Shown here in pieces: positions 1 through 9,323 of a stretch of 64,000 nt of DNA. The stretch comes from Vibrio natriegens NBRC 15636 = ATCC 14048 = DSM 759. GTDB taxonomy: Bacteria > Pseudomonadota > Gammaproteobacteria > Enterobacterales > Vibrionaceae. The stretch lies in NCBI RefSeq assembly GCF_035621455.1, contig NZ_CP141822.1, forward strand, positions 2,418,001 through 2,482,000, written 5' to 3'. Within the stretch, counting starts at the first letter, position 1; the number at the start of each line of letters is the position of its first letter. The translations under genes were made by a program, and so were the position numbers. The notes beneath the pieces were generated by a model, which was given only the letters and a program-made list of their open reading frames with translations, made no database searches and was not told the origin of the DNA.

Positions 1-869
1 GGTTTGATAATGATGTTATTTTGGGTTGATTTATCATCCACCAGCATCGGTTTCCAAGGGCCAATCCCCTCTGCATAACTGGCGACTTTCTTCATACCAC
101 CCGCCTCGAACATCCAATCGTAGTCATATGGTGTTGCAGTATCGCCCTTGTAGACCATAGTTTCATTCCAGTCGGTGTAAGCCATCAACTGAACAAGCTT
201 TAGATCCATCCCCATTTCTGGCATCAACTCGCTGTTGATACGTTGAAGTTCGTTGGCGTCAAAACACTGCAGATACACGTTGTCGTCTTGCGAATCATAG
301 CCATACTGTTTCAATACTTTCAGAACCGCTTTTGAAATGTCTTTCCCTTCATGGCGGTGGAACCAAGGTGCTTTGATTTCCGGGTAGATACCGATGTCGT
401 AACCCAAAGTTTTGTTTAGCCCATGAATTAACTCGATTTCTTCAGCAAACGTAGGGACAGTAAAATCAGATTTCCACATTGGGAATCGAGTTGGATACCC
501 TGCAACCTTATTACCGTTGTCATCGATATTGAACCCTTCTGTCACTCGCAACGATTTTATTTCTGCCAGAGTAAAGTCAATCGCGTAGTAACGGCCATCT
601 TTACGTGCGCGATCGGGAAAACGCTCAGCAACATCGGTAACTCGGTCTAGGTAATGGTCATGCAATACCACCAACTGATCATCTTTGGTCATCACGACAT
701 CTTGTTCGATGTAATCTGGTTTCATGGCATAAGCAAGCGCTTTGGCTTCTAACGTATGCTCTGGTAGATAACCGGAGGCGCCTCGGTGAGCAATCACTAG
801 TGGTTTGGCAATCGCTCCAGCCGATAAGCTCAGAGCTAAGAATGTTAGACATACTGACGTTGTTTTCAT
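1..869 (-). CDS. glpQ: Glycerophosphodiester phosphodiesterase, periplasmic (3' end outside window)
   Basis: Hydrolyses glycerophosphodiesters in the periplasm to glycerol-3-phosphate and an alcohol; the glycerol-3-P is then taken up by GlpT, encoded next to it. The reading frame is open from the ATG at 869 to the window edge (about 289 codons; E. coli GlpQ has 358, so the C-terminus is missing). Residues 1-21 form a signal peptide ending AGAIA. The GDPD catalytic motifs follow: HRGASGYLPEHT at about 27-38, then E-x-D in YIEQDVV and the H-D of VLHDHYLDR. The stop of glpT lies upstream and only 56 bases separate the two genes, so they are probably cotranscribed as glpTQ. Identity is clear; only the end is unseen. 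Confidence 0.95.
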   Translation of the reverse strand, partial: MKTTSVCLTFLALSLSAGAIAKPLVIAHRGASGYLPEHTLEAKALAYAMKPDYIEQDVVMTKDDQLVVLHDHYLDRVTDVAERFPDRARKDGRYYAIDFTLAEIKSLRVTEGFNIDDNGNKVAGYPTRFPMWKSDFTVPTFAEEIELIHGLNKTLGYDIGIYPEIKAPWFHRHEGKDISKAVLKVLKQYGYDSQDDNVYLQCFDANELQRINSELMPEMGMDLKLVQLMAYTDWNETMVYKGDTATPYDYDWMFEAGGMKKVASYAEGIGPWKPMLVDDKSTQNNIIIK

Positions 870-925
870 TGATATTTCCTTGATAAAGCGAAGAGGCAGT
901 ATTCCACTGCCTCTTTAAATAAATA

Positions 926-2290
926 TTACGCTACTGCTTCCTTTTCGCGCGCTTTCTGATCGTGATGTGCTCGTTCGCCTAAAAATGCATAGGTCAAACA
1001 CACAATAGAAGTGATACATGAGCCGATTAGGATGATAAAACCTCCATCCCAACCAAAGTGGTCAACCGTGTAACCAAGAATGGCGTTTGCTGCCACGGCA
1101 CCACCTAAGTAACCGAACAATCCTGTCAGACCCGCCGCTGTACCTGCTGCTTTCTTCGGCGCTAATTCAAGAGCGTATAAACCAATCAACATGACAGGGC
1201 CATAAATCAAGAAGCCAATCGCGATCAGCGCCAGCATGTCTACCGTCGGATTGCCTGCTGGATTGAACCAGTAAACCAAAACCGCAACAGTCACAAGAGC
1301 CATAAACAGAATACCCGCAGGAGCACGACGACCTTTGAATATCTTGTCAGAAATCCAACCACACAATAGCGTGCCAGGGATACCCGCCCACTCATACAGG
1401 AAGTAAGCCCACGACGATTTGTCTACCGAGAAATCCTTCGCTTCTTTTAGGTATACCGGTGCCCAGTCCAGCACGCCGTAGCGAATTAAGTAGACAAACG
1501 CGTTGGCAATCGCGATCGACCACAACAGCTTGTTGTTGAACACATACTTGAAGAAAATTTCCTTCGCCGTCATTTCCTGTTCGTGAGATTTATCGTAATC
1601 ATCTGGGTAATCATCTTTGTACTCTTCAATCGAAGGAAGACCACAAGATTGAGGAGTATCTCGAACCGTCATCCAGATAAAGACCGCGACCAACGTGGCA
1701 AAAAAAGCAGGAACGTAAAATGCGGTACGCCAGTCGTCGTTAAAAGCCCAAAGACCAAGGATGAATAGTGGACCGATCAAACCGCCACCCACGTTATGGG
1801 CAACGTTCCAAACCGAAACAATCTCACCACGCTCTTTACGTGACCACCAGTGAACCATGGTTCGTCCACAAGCTGGCCATCCCATACCTTGGAACCAGCC
1901 GTTTAAAAACAGCAGAATAAACATCGCGGTTACACTGCCCGTCGCCCAAGGCATAAAGCCAAAGCAGAACATGACAAGCGCAGACATTAACAAGCCGCCA
2001 CTGAGGAAGTAACGCGGGTTAGAACGGTCAGAAACACTGCCCATCAGGAACTTAGACAGTCCATATGCGATAGATACGGCCGCAAGCGCAACCCCGAGAT
2101 CACCACGGCTAAAGCCCTGTTCAATTAGGTACGGCATCGCCAAACTAAAGTTTTTTCGGACCAGATAATAGCCCGCATAGCCGACAAAAATACCAATGAA
2201 AAGTTGCCAACGTAGACGAGAGTAGGTGCTATCAATACTGTCCGGGGATAGACGATCGATGTGCGCCTTAGGTTTGAATATTCCAAACAT
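926..2290 (-). CDS. glpT: Glycerol-3-phosphate:phosphate antiporter (MFS, OPA family)
   Basis: Inner-membrane transporter that imports glycerol-3-phosphate in exchange for phosphate. I chose the ATG at 2290 (protein starts [17 protein letters not shown]), which has a GAGG ribosome site five bases upstream and gives 454 residues, close to the 452 of E. coli GlpT; an upstream extension in frame to 2371 lacks family similarity. About twelve membrane segments are visible, with the OPA-family arginine region [15 protein letters not shown] near the N-terminus and a central cytoplasmic loop rich in Asp/Glu. It precedes glpQ on the same strand. A GlpR-like sequence (TTCG-TT-CGAA) lies at about 2354-2363, 65 to 75 bases upstream of the start. 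Confidence 0.96.
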   Translation of the reverse strand: MFGIFKPKAHIDRLSPDSIDSTYSRLRWQLFIGIFVGYAGYYLVRKNFSLAMPYLIEQGFSRGDLGVALAAVSIAYGLSKFLMGSVSDRSNPRYFLSGGLLMSALVMFCFGFMPWATGSVTAMFILLFLNGWFQGMGWPACGRTMVHWWSRKERGEIVSVWNVAHNVGGGLIGPLFILGLWAFNDDWRTAFYVPAFFATLVAVFIWMTVRDTPQSCGLPSIEEYKDDYPDDYDKSHEQEMTAKEIFFKYVFNNKLLWSIAIANAFVYLIRYGVLDWAPVYLKEAKDFSVDKSSWAYFLYEWAGIPGTLLCGWISDKIFKGRRAPAGILFMALVTVAVLVYWFNPAGNPTVDMLALIAIGFLIYGPVMLIGLYALELAPKKAAGTAAGLTGLFGYLGGAVAANAILGYTVDHFGWDGGFIILIGSCITSIVCLTYAFLGERAHHDQKAREKEAVA

Positions 2291-3039
2291 AGGAACCTCA
2301 TTATTTATAATGCGATGGTAAGAAACCCAAAAACAAAAACGAAACAAAACAAACATTCGTTCGAAACTCATCGCATTGTATGAAGTTAAAACTCTATTTC
2401 TGTGACAAATGTTGCATAAGAATTAAATTGTAATAAATACAGTTAATTAGAATTCATTAGTTAGAACTTCCTTCAACTTTACGCATATTTCGTTAATGTT
2501 GTGGATGTTTGCAAAAGAGCATTCTCTCACCAAATCGCGAAATTAATCCGACGAACACAAAGTGACTAACGTGATAAGCACGTTCCCAATGGCGCAGCAT
2601 AAATTAGACGCGACTTTAAACAAAACTGGGCTTCTGCGAGCACGTATCCCGATCTAAAACGGGAATGTCGCTTACTCCCCCCCTTTAATAGAGCCCGTAT
2701 AACTCCTTATAAGATCTAACTATTTAGGGTTACTTATTATGCTAAACCAGTGCAACAAATCACCTTTCACGCAGCAGCCTCACAAAACTCCTCTTACCAG
2801 TTTCCTATTCCTGTACGCATCGGTAACATGAATGAAGCATCACACCTTAAACTTCAAAAAATGATGATCGGTAAGTTTCTTTTATGATTAAAAGATGCGC
2901 TATTTAACAAAAATTAAGAGTTTGATTAACATTTTTATGCTCAAACGCTCAAATTCAACGCTCGTTTGTTTTCGAAAGATTATTTATATGCACAATACTA
3001 CCGTGCTAGATAAGCAAAATTAACTAAAGGACTCTTACC
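2291..3039. promoter_or_regulatory. Divergent control region between glpTQ and glpFK
   Basis: 749 bases without a convincing gene between the divergent glpT and glpF starts. Visible signals: a CRP-like half-site TGTGACAAATGTTGCATA at about 2401-2418; a GlpR-like TTCGTTCGAA at about 2354-2363; and in front of glpF a cluster made of ATGCTC-AAA-CGCTCA (2937-2951) followed by ACGCTCGTTTG and TTTTCGAAAG (to 2978). The first element recurs upstream of glpD with the same spacing. The middle part (2450-2900) shows nothing I can name. The binding sites are inferred from position and repetition. Confidence 0.5.
2937..2978 (+). promoter_or_regulatory. Candidate GlpR operator cluster upstream of glpFK
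   Basis: ATGCTC-AAA-CGCTCA at 2937-2951 and CGCTCGTTTG...TTTTCGAAAG at 2959-2978 sit 60 to 100 bases before the glpF start. The same ATGCTC-NNN-CGCTCA pattern occurs before glpD (6586-6600). Assignment to GlpR is inferred from the shared targets. Confidence 0.45.
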
Positions 3040-3891
3040 ATGACAACCAACAAACACCCTTCTCTGTTCGGAGAATGTTTGGCCGAATTTATCGGTACAG
3101 GATTACTTATATTCTTCGGCGTTGGCTGCGTCGCAGCCCTAGTGTTAACTGGCGCATCTTTTGGACAGTGGGAAATCAGCATAGTATGGGGCTTAGGTGT
3201 GACCATCGCTATTTACTGTACAGCCGGCGTTTCAGGTGCTCACATTAACCCAGCGGTGACCATTGCTCTTGCCATGTTCCATGGCTTCGATAAAGCAAAA
3301 GTGTTGCCATACATCATCGCTCAATTACTTGGCGCGTTTTGTTCCGCAGCTTTGGTCTACAGCTTGTACGCCAACCTCTTTACTGATTATGAAATCGCAC
3401 ACAATTTCGTTCGTAGTAGCCAAGAGGCCTTAGCAACAGCGGGAATTTTCTCTACCTACCCAAATGCTTCTCTTTCTTTCATGGGAGCTTTTGCTGTCGA
3501 ATTCGTTATTACTGCGGTATTAATGTTTGCGATTCTTGCGCTGGGTGATGAAAGCAACGGTGCGTCTCGCGGCGCAATGAACCCACTATTGATTGGTATT
3601 CTTATTGCTGTTATTGGTGGTTCACTTGGTCCACTAACCGGCTTTGCGATGAACCCAGCTCGTGACTTTGGACCAAAACTGTTCGCCTACTTTGCTGGCT
3701 GGGATTATGCGCTGACTGGCGCGAAAGATATCCCTTACTTTATTGTCCCAATTCTCGCCCCAATCGCAGGTGCATGCTTTGGTGGTTGGCTATATCCAAA
3801 AGCGATTGCAGCTTATCTTCCAAAGCAAGGCCACGGCTGTACGATCCCGAATCAGTGTGACACAGAAGAAACAGAACAAGCTCGCGCTTAA
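3040..3891 (+). CDS. glpF: Glycerol uptake facilitator (aquaglyceroporin)
   Basis: Channel of the MIP/aquaporin family that lets glycerol diffuse across the inner membrane. The 283-residue protein shows both pore-forming NPA boxes in their usual contexts, GAHINPAVTIALA in the first half and GFAMNPARDFGPK in the second; the Asp after the second box is the usual mark of a glycerol channel rather than a water channel. Six membrane segments are visible. The start ATG is preceded by AAGGA. glpK follows after 59 bases with an almost identical leader (AAAGGA(C/T)TCTTACCATG), so the two form an operon in which incoming glycerol is trapped by phosphorylation. Confidence 0.97.
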   Translation: MTTNKHPSLFGECLAEFIGTGLLIFFGVGCVAALVLTGASFGQWEISIVWGLGVTIAIYCTAGVSGAHINPAVTIALAMFHGFDKAKVLPYIIAQLLGAFCSAALVYSLYANLFTDYEIAHNFVRSSQEALATAGIFSTYPNASLSFMGAFAVEFVITAVLMFAILALGDESNGASRGAMNPLLIGILIAVIGGSLGPLTGFAMNPARDFGPKLFAYFAGWDYALTGAKDIPYFIVPILAPIAGACFGGWLYPKAIAAYLPKQGHGCTIPNQCDTEETEQARA

Positions 3892-3950
3892 AACCGACAT
3901 AACCCGAACATTTACTAAAATATAAATAACGAAATAAAAGGATTCTTACC

Positions 3951-5468
3951 ATGACTGAGCAAAAATACATTGTTGCCCTAGACCAAGGTACGACAAGCTC
4001 TCGCGCAGTAATTCTTGATCACGACGCGAATATCGTCAGCGTCGCTCAGCGCGAATTTACTCAGATTTATCCGCAAGCAGGTTGGGTTGAGCACGATCCA
4101 ATGGAAATCTGGGCAACACAAAGTTCAACCTTAGTTGAAGCTTTAGCTAAGTCAGGCATCCGCAGCGATCAATTAGCGGCTATTGGCATCACAAACCAAC
4201 GTGAAACAACGATCGTCTGGAACAAAGAAACAGGTAAACCGGTTTACAACGCTATCGTCTGGCAATGTCGACGCACCGCAGAAATTTGCGAAGACTTAAA
4301 ACGCCGCGGCTTAGAAGACTACGTACGTGACAACACAGGCTTAGTGCTTGACCCTTACTTCTCTGGCACCAAAGTGAAGTGGATTCTTGATAACGTCGAA
4401 GGTGCCCGCGAAGATGCCGAAGCAGGAAAACTGTTATTTGGTACGGTTGATACCTGGCTGGTGTGGAAAATGACACAAGGCCGTGTGCACGTAACGGATT
4501 ACACCAACGCTTCACGTACGATGCTATTTAATATCAATGACCTATGTTGGGACCAAAAGCTGTTGGATGAGTTGGGTATTCCTGCGTCAATGATGCCTGA
4601 AGTAAAACGTTCATCTGAAATCTATGGCAAAACCAACATTGGTGGTAAAGGTGGTACGCGTATTCCTATTGCGGGTATTGCTGGTGACCAACAAGCTGCG
4701 CTATACGGCCAGATGTGTGTTGAAGCAGGTCAGGCAAAGAACACCTACGGTACAGGTTGCTTCTTGTTGATGAATACTGGTCAGGAAAAAGTGACGTCTA
4801 CACACGGCCTGCTGACAACACTGGCATGTGGCCCGAAAGGTGAACCGGCATACGCACTAGAAGGCGCGGTGTTCATGGGTGGTGCGTCTATTCAGTGGCT
4901 GCGTGACGAGCTTAAGATTCTTAATGGCGCAGAAGACTCTGAATACTTCGCAACAAAAGTAGACACATCCAATGGTGTGTACGTCGTGCCAGCCTTTACT
5001 GGCCTTGGCGCACCATACTGGGATGCGTACGCACGAGGAACCATTGTTGGCTTAACTCGAGGCGTTAACTCAAACCATATTATTCGTGCGACTTTGGAAG
5101 GTATCGCTTACCAAACCCGTGACGTATTGGATGCAATGCAAGCCGACTCTGGAATCCAGTTGGCTAACCTAAGAGTTGACGGCGGCGCAGTAGCAAACAA
5201 CTTCTTGATGCAATTCCAGTCTGACGTACTAAATACGCAAGTACTTCGCCCTGAAGTCACTGAAGTAACCGCTCTGGGTGCAGCTTATCTGGCAGGCTTA
5301 GCGGTAGGATATTGGGATAGCCTCGATGAACTGCAAGGTAAAGCGGTAATTGATCGTACATTTGAGCCTCATGATGATGAAGAGAAGCGTAATCGTCGCT
5401 ACAAAGGCTGGAAGCGTGCAGTGAAATGTGCTCAAACTTGGTCAGAACTTCACGACGAAGACGATTAA
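3951..5468 (+). CDS. glpK: Glycerol kinase
   Basis: Phosphorylates glycerol to sn-glycerol-3-phosphate with ATP, committing it to metabolism and preventing its escape through GlpF. The 505 residues match the family length (E. coli 502). The FGGY-kinase N-terminal phosphate motif [13 protein letters not shown] is at residues 9-21, substrate residues appear in [11 protein letters not shown] and [11 protein letters not shown], and the second FGGY signature region includes [13 protein letters not shown] and the ATP-site segment [10 protein letters not shown]. It is the second gene of glpFK and is closed by a strong hairpin terminator 18 bases after the stop. Confidence 0.98.
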   Translation: MTEQKYIVALDQGTTSSRAVILDHDANIVSVAQREFTQIYPQAGWVEHDPMEIWATQSSTLVEALAKSGIRSDQLAAIGITNQRETTIVWNKETGKPVYNAIVWQCRRTAEICEDLKRRGLEDYVRDNTGLVLDPYFSGTKVKWILDNVEGAREDAEAGKLLFGTVDTWLVWKMTQGRVHVTDYTNASRTMLFNINDLCWDQKLLDELGIPASMMPEVKRSSEIYGKTNIGGKGGTRIPIAGIAGDQQAALYGQMCVEAGQAKNTYGTGCFLLMNTGQEKVTSTHGLLTTLACGPKGEPAYALEGAVFMGGASIQWLRDELKILNGAEDSEYFATKVDTSNGVYVVPAFTGLGAPYWDAYARGTIVGLTRGVNSNHIIRATLEGIAYQTRDVLDAMQADSGIQLANLRVDGGAVANNFLMQFQSDVLNTQVLRPEVTEVTALGAAYLAGLAVGYWDSLDELQGKAVIDRTFEPHDDEEKRNRRYKGWKRAVKCAQTWSELHDEDD

Positions 5469-5486
5469 TCCCCTACCAACACCAAC

Positions 5487-5514
5487 AAAGAGCGCCATTC
5501 GAGCGCTCTTTTTG
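5487..5514 (+). terminator. Rho-independent terminator after glpK
   Basis: A perfect 9-bp stem, AAAGAGCGC at 5487-5495 pairing with GCGCTCTTT at 5503-5511, with a 7-base loop, running into a short T tract. It ends the glpFK transcript. Confidence 0.9.
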
Positions 5515-5647
5515 CGTCTTATCCCCGATTCCTTGATCGCTTTACTTCTCACAACGCGCAAATTCGAGCACAATATCTCCAAATTACTCAATATATTTCG
5601 AATGTTAAGCATTGGGAGCTAGCTACCCGTGCACAATGGAGTCCTAA

Positions 5648-6442
5648 GTGAAGCAAATACCTAGACACCAGCAGATTGTCGAGTTGGTGAAAAAACAAGG
5701 CTATGTCAGCACGGATGAGTTGGTTGAACGATTCAATGTCAGCCCACAAACCATCCGACGCGATCTCAATGAGCTCGCCGACGATAATAGAATTCGTCGC
5801 TATCACGGTGGTGCCACCATCCCTCTCAGCTCGGAAAATACCTCTTACAACACGCGTAAAGCACTTAACTTCAACGAAAAAGATGTGATTGCAGAAGAGG
5901 TGGTCAAACACATACCTGATGGCGCGACGCTCTTTATCGATATCGGAACGACGCCGGAAGCCGTTGCACGTGCACTCAATAAAAACCACAAACAACTTCG
6001 AGTGGTCACTAACAACATCAATGTTGCGACCATTCTTTACCCTAACCCAGAAATCAAAGTGATACTGGCTGGCGGCGAAGTTCGTAACCGCGATGGTGGT
6101 ATTGTCGGTGAAGCCACTCTGGACTTCGTAAAACAATTCCGCCTCGATTTCGGTATTCTCGGAATCAGTGGTATTGATTTCGATGGTTCACTGCTGGACT
6201 TCGATTACCATGAAGTACGAGTAAAACAGGTTATCATCGATAACAGTCGCAGCGTATTTCTGGCCGTAGACCACACTAAGTTTGGCCGCAATGCGATGGT
6301 GAAACTGGGCAATATCGCTCAGTTAAACATGATATTTACCAATAAGCAGCCACCTGAAGAAATTCTGTCTATTTTAAAAGAAGCCTCCATCCCTCTTGAA
6401 GTTGTCGACGCAAACGGGGCGACAGACGAAGAAAATAAATAA
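5648..6442 (+). CDS. glpR: Glycerol-3-phosphate regulon repressor (DeoR family)
   Basis: Represses the glp genes and is released by glycerol-3-phosphate. The start is a GTG at 5648, set by GGAG seven bases upstream and by the alignment of MKQIPRHQQIVELVKKQGYV with the E. coli N-terminus. The DeoR helix-turn-helix is at residues 19-40 (VSTDELVERFNVSPQTIRRDL), followed by the sugar-phosphate sensor domain with the motifs FIDIGTTPEAVARAL and LAGGEVRNRDGGIVGEATL. The protein has 264 residues against 252 in E. coli; the extra length is a C-terminal tail. It lies between glpK and glpD with its own upstream gap and terminator. A TTCGAGCA box at about 5563-5570 may allow autoregulation. Confidence 0.96.
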   Translation: MKQIPRHQQIVELVKKQGYVSTDELVERFNVSPQTIRRDLNELADDNRIRRYHGGATIPLSSENTSYNTRKALNFNEKDVIAEEVVKHIPDGATLFIDIGTTPEAVARALNKNHKQLRVVTNNINVATILYPNPEIKVILAGGEVRNRDGGIVGEATLDFVKQFRLDFGILGISGIDFDGSLLDFDYHEVRVKQVIIDNSRSVFLAVDHTKFGRNAMVKLGNIAQLNMIFTNKQPPEEILSILKEASIPLEVVDANGATDEENK

Positions 6443-6468
6443 TTCGCTCAAACTTGAACCTTTAAATG

Positions 6469-6499
6469 ACCTCTGCCTTACTTAGACAGAGGTTTTTTT
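6469..6499 (+). terminator. Rho-independent terminator after glpR
   Basis: Stem ACCTCTG (6469-6475) with CAGAGGT (6487-6493), followed by seven T residues. It separates glpR from the glpD promoter. Confidence 0.88.
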
Positions 6500-6585
6500 G
6501 TGCCCAAATCACACAAAACGCTCAAAAACGAAAATAACAGATGACCACAAACGAAACCTAAGATAGGATTAAGTCATGTTCTAAA

Positions 6586-6600
6586 ATGCTCGTTCGCTCA
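6586..6600 (+). promoter_or_regulatory. Candidate GlpR operator upstream of glpD
   Basis: ATGCTC-GTT-CGCTCA, 17 bases before the glpD start; identical in both half-sites to the element upstream of glpF (2937-2951). Related ACGCTC/ACGAAA boxes lie at 6518-6554. Confidence 0.45.
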
Positions 6601-6617
6601 CCAAAGAGGTCAAATTT

Positions 6618-8177
6618 ATGAGTATACAAAAAAATGCTTCCACAACTGACTCATCCACTCCTTTAGACTTGATCATTATCGGTGGCGGCATTAACGGGGC
6701 TGGTATCGCTGCTGATGCTGCAGGCCGTGGATTAAGTGTTGGTTTGTATGAAGCTAACGACTTTGCATCTGCAACCTCTTCAGCAAGCTCCAAACTTATT
6801 CATGGTGGATTACGCTACCTTGAACACTACGAGTTTCGTTTAGTTTCGGAAGCGCTCGCAGAACGTGAAGTAATCCTTCGCAAAGCACCTCATGTTGCGT
6901 TACCTATGCGTTTCCGTTTACCTCATCGTCCATTTTTACGTCCAGCGTGGATGATCCGCTGTGGTTTGTTCCTTTACGATAACTTAGGTAAACGCACTAC
7001 GCTCCCAGGCAGCAAGACCGTTAATCTGGCAAAGTCTGGCTTGTTAAAACCGGAGATAAAAACCGGTTTTGAATACTCCGACTGCTGGGTAGATGATGCT
7101 CGCTTAGTTCTACTTAACGTTCTCGCAGCACGTGAAAACCATGCAGAAGTTCGTAACTACTGCCGAGTAGAAAAAGCGCATCGCGAAAGCGGCATCTGGC
7201 ATGTCACAATTCACGACACAATGACAGATCAACGTTTTGAACGTAAAGCGAAAGCACTGGTTAACGCTGCGGGACCGTGGGTAAAACAGTTCTTTGATGA
7301 AGGATTAGAGCAAGCTTCTCCACGTAATATTCGTTTGATTAAAGGTTCGCACATTGTTGTTCCTCGTATCCACAACGAACCTCAGGCTTATATTCTGCAA
7401 AACAAAGATAACCGCATCGTGTTTATGATCCCGTACTTAGATAAGTTCTCGATCGTCGGTACCACAGATGTCGAATACAAAGGCGACCCACGAGAAGTTG
7501 CGATCTCTGATGACGAAGTCGATTATCTGATCGACATTGTTAACCAGCACTTCGTCCACCAGCTATCGCGCGAAGATGTGGTGTGGACATACAGCGGTGT
7601 GCGCCCACTGTGCGATGATGAGTCAGACTCGCCACAGGCGATCACGCGAGACTACACGCTAGAGCTAGATGCAGAATTCGATCAAGCTCCATTACTTTCG
7701 GTTTTCGGCGGTAAACTAACGACTTACCGAAAACTGGGTGAAGCGGCGATGAAAAAGCTGGCGCCATTCCTGCCACAAATGGGCGGTAACTGGACAGCAA
7801 ACCAAGCTCTGCCGGGCGGTAACTTCAGCTGTAGTCGCGAACAACTGGCGAAACAGATCCACGCCAAGTACGCCTGGGCACCAAAAGCGCTTATTCTACG
7901 TTACGTCACTCAGTTTGGAACACAAACGTGGGAGCTAATGAAGGGAGCGACAAGTGAAGCCGATTTAGGCCAAGCCTTCTCTACACAAGCCGGTGGCGTA
8001 TATCAGCGTGAAATTGACTACTTGATGAACCATGAAATGGCCCTGACTGACGAAGACATTTTATGGCGTCGTACCAAGATCGGGCTCTACATGAGCGACG
8101 AAGAAAAGCTATCTCTTGCAGAATACTTAAAAGAAAAGTTACAACAGAAAGTCGTGAACCTCTCACAAGTGGGCTAA
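6618..8177 (+). CDS. glpD: Aerobic glycerol-3-phosphate dehydrogenase (FAD)
   Basis: Membrane-associated flavoenzyme that oxidises glycerol-3-phosphate to dihydroxyacetone phosphate and passes electrons to the quinone pool. The FAD-binding Rossmann motif IIGGGINGAGIAADAAGRG is at about residues 19-37, followed by SSKLIHGGLRYLEHYEF, typical of GlpD. The substrate-domain signatures KGSHIVVPR and the C-terminal FGGKLTTYRKLGEAAM are present. 519 residues against 501 in E. coli; the extra residues are a short N-terminal stretch. GAGG nine bases before the ATG supports the start. It is monocistronic, with a terminator directly downstream. Confidence 0.97.
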   Translation: MSIQKNASTTDSSTPLDLIIIGGGINGAGIAADAAGRGLSVGLYEANDFASATSSASSKLIHGGLRYLEHYEFRLVSEALAEREVILRKAPHVALPMRFRLPHRPFLRPAWMIRCGLFLYDNLGKRTTLPGSKTVNLAKSGLLKPEIKTGFEYSDCWVDDARLVLLNVLAARENHAEVRNYCRVEKAHRESGIWHVTIHDTMTDQRFERKAKALVNAAGPWVKQFFDEGLEQASPRNIRLIKGSHIVVPRIHNEPQAYILQNKDNRIVFMIPYLDKFSIVGTTDVEYKGDPREVAISDDEVDYLIDIVNQHFVHQLSREDVVWTYSGVRPLCDDESDSPQAITRDYTLELDAEFDQAPLLSVFGGKLTTYRKLGEAAMKKLAPFLPQMGGNWTANQALPGGNFSCSREQLAKQIHAKYAWAPKALILRYVTQFGTQTWELMKGATSEADLGQAFSTQAGGVYQREIDYLMNHEMALTDEDILWRRTKIGLYMSDEEKLSLAEYLKEKLQQKVVNLSQVG

Positions 8178-8196
8178 TGACTCCAATCCCGTGACC

Positions 8197-8226
8197 AAGC
8201 CTGCTTCGTGCAGGCTTTGTTGTTTT
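8197..8226 (+). terminator. Rho-independent terminator after glpD
   Basis: Perfect 8-bp stem AAGCCTGC (8197-8204) with GCAGGCTT (8210-8217), 5-base loop, followed by a T-rich stretch. Confidence 0.85.
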
Positions 8227-8319
8227 AGCGCTTTCGGAAATTTTTCGTAGACTTTTCGCTAAAAATGCAATCATACTCATTCAATAGACTGCAAGTAATC
8301 TCATGATAAGGAAAAGAAT

Positions 8320-9267
8320 ATGGGGTTTATGATTGAGCATTGGGATTTTTCAACGCCAATAGCAACTCAAGAAGCAACGACATCACAAGAAATCAAAGCG
8401 AAACATTGGTACCACTGCGAAAGACTTCATCCAGATATTCGTGGCTGGCTGGAGCACAATCAAGTGCCTAAAGCGACCGTTGATCATTTACTCGCCGATG
8501 AAAGTCGCCCCTCTTTTCACCCTCTGGACGATGAAAACTTCATGTTGATTCTGCGTGGCATCAATATGAATGAGAATGCGTCTCCAGAAGATATGCTTAG
8601 TATTCGGATTTTATATTTCCAAGGTGCGTTGATTTCAACACGGAAAATCCCTTCGCGTGCGATTATGGAAATCCGCCAGGCCTTGGCTGAACAGAAGGGA
8701 CCAAAGAGTTTGGCAAGCCTGCTTAATCAAATCATCGAAGGCTTAAACGGGAAGATTGATCTTTATCTGGATACGATTGAAGAAACTCTTAATCATTTCG
8801 ACGTGAACGATGAGTCCACCTATAAGCATATCTCCGCTCAAAAGGCGCTTATTTCTATCAAACGCTTTATACGTCCGCAGCAATATGCGATCCGTGATTT
8901 GCTTGAATCAAGCTCTGATCTGGTGGTTTCCAGACCACATCAGTATCGATTCGCGCACAACAACATTACGCGCATTAACGAAACCATCGACTTTTATCTG
9001 GGCGAAGTGGCATTATTCCAGGAAGAGATTAAGCACAATCGCGATGAAAAAACCAATAAAAACAGTTATCTGTTTACACTGGTTGCCACTATTTTCTTAC
9101 CGACCAGTTTTTTAACTGGGCTACTGGGTATTAATATCGGCGGCATGCCTGGCGTGGACTCTGCAACTGCCTTCACTTGGTTCTGCGTAGCATTAATTAT
9201 TATATTTGCTCTGGAGTGGCTGCTGTTAAAACGCTTTGGGTTAACTAACAAAAGCGACGACGAGTAG
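8320..9267 (+). CDS. zntB: ZntB/CorA-family divalent cation transporter
   Basis: Inner-membrane metal-ion channel of the CorA superfamily; ZntB members transport zinc. The 315-residue protein has the long soluble N-terminal domain rich in charged helices and two C-terminal membrane segments (about 254-275 and 286-306). The signature loop between them reads GLLGINIGGMPG: it has the GIN motif typical of ZntB rather than the GMN of true Mg2+ CorA proteins. AAGGAAAAGAAT precedes the ATG at 8320; an internal ATG three codons later is also possible. It stands alone, convergent with nnrS, with a shared terminator between. Zinc as the substrate is inferred from the family. Confidence 0.8.
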   Translation: MGFMIEHWDFSTPIATQEATTSQEIKAKHWYHCERLHPDIRGWLEHNQVPKATVDHLLADESRPSFHPLDDENFMLILRGINMNENASPEDMLSIRILYFQGALISTRKIPSRAIMEIRQALAEQKGPKSLASLLNQIIEGLNGKIDLYLDTIEETLNHFDVNDESTYKHISAQKALISIKRFIRPQQYAIRDLLESSSDLVVSRPHQYRFAHNNITRINETIDFYLGEVALFQEEIKHNRDEKTNKNSYLFTLVATIFLPTSFLTGLLGINIGGMPGVDSATAFTWFCVALIIIFALEWLLLKRFGLTNKSDDE

Positions 9268-9284
9268 TTTCGCGAAGAAACAAT

Positions 9285-9312
9285 AAAGAGGAGATGCCCT
9301 CTCCTCTTTTTT
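9285..9312. terminator. Terminator between zntB and nnrS
   Basis: Perfect 9-bp stem AAAGAGGAG (9285-9293) with CTCCTCTTT (9301-9309) and T residues to 9312. The A residues on the left side could let it also serve nnrS coming from the other strand. Confidence 0.85.
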
Positions 9313-9323
9313 ACGCTGTAGCT

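Noticed and set aside
5588..6136. 182-codon open frame on the minus strand
   Set aside because: Lies antisense within glpR, which is unmistakable; no ribosome site and no recognisable domain.
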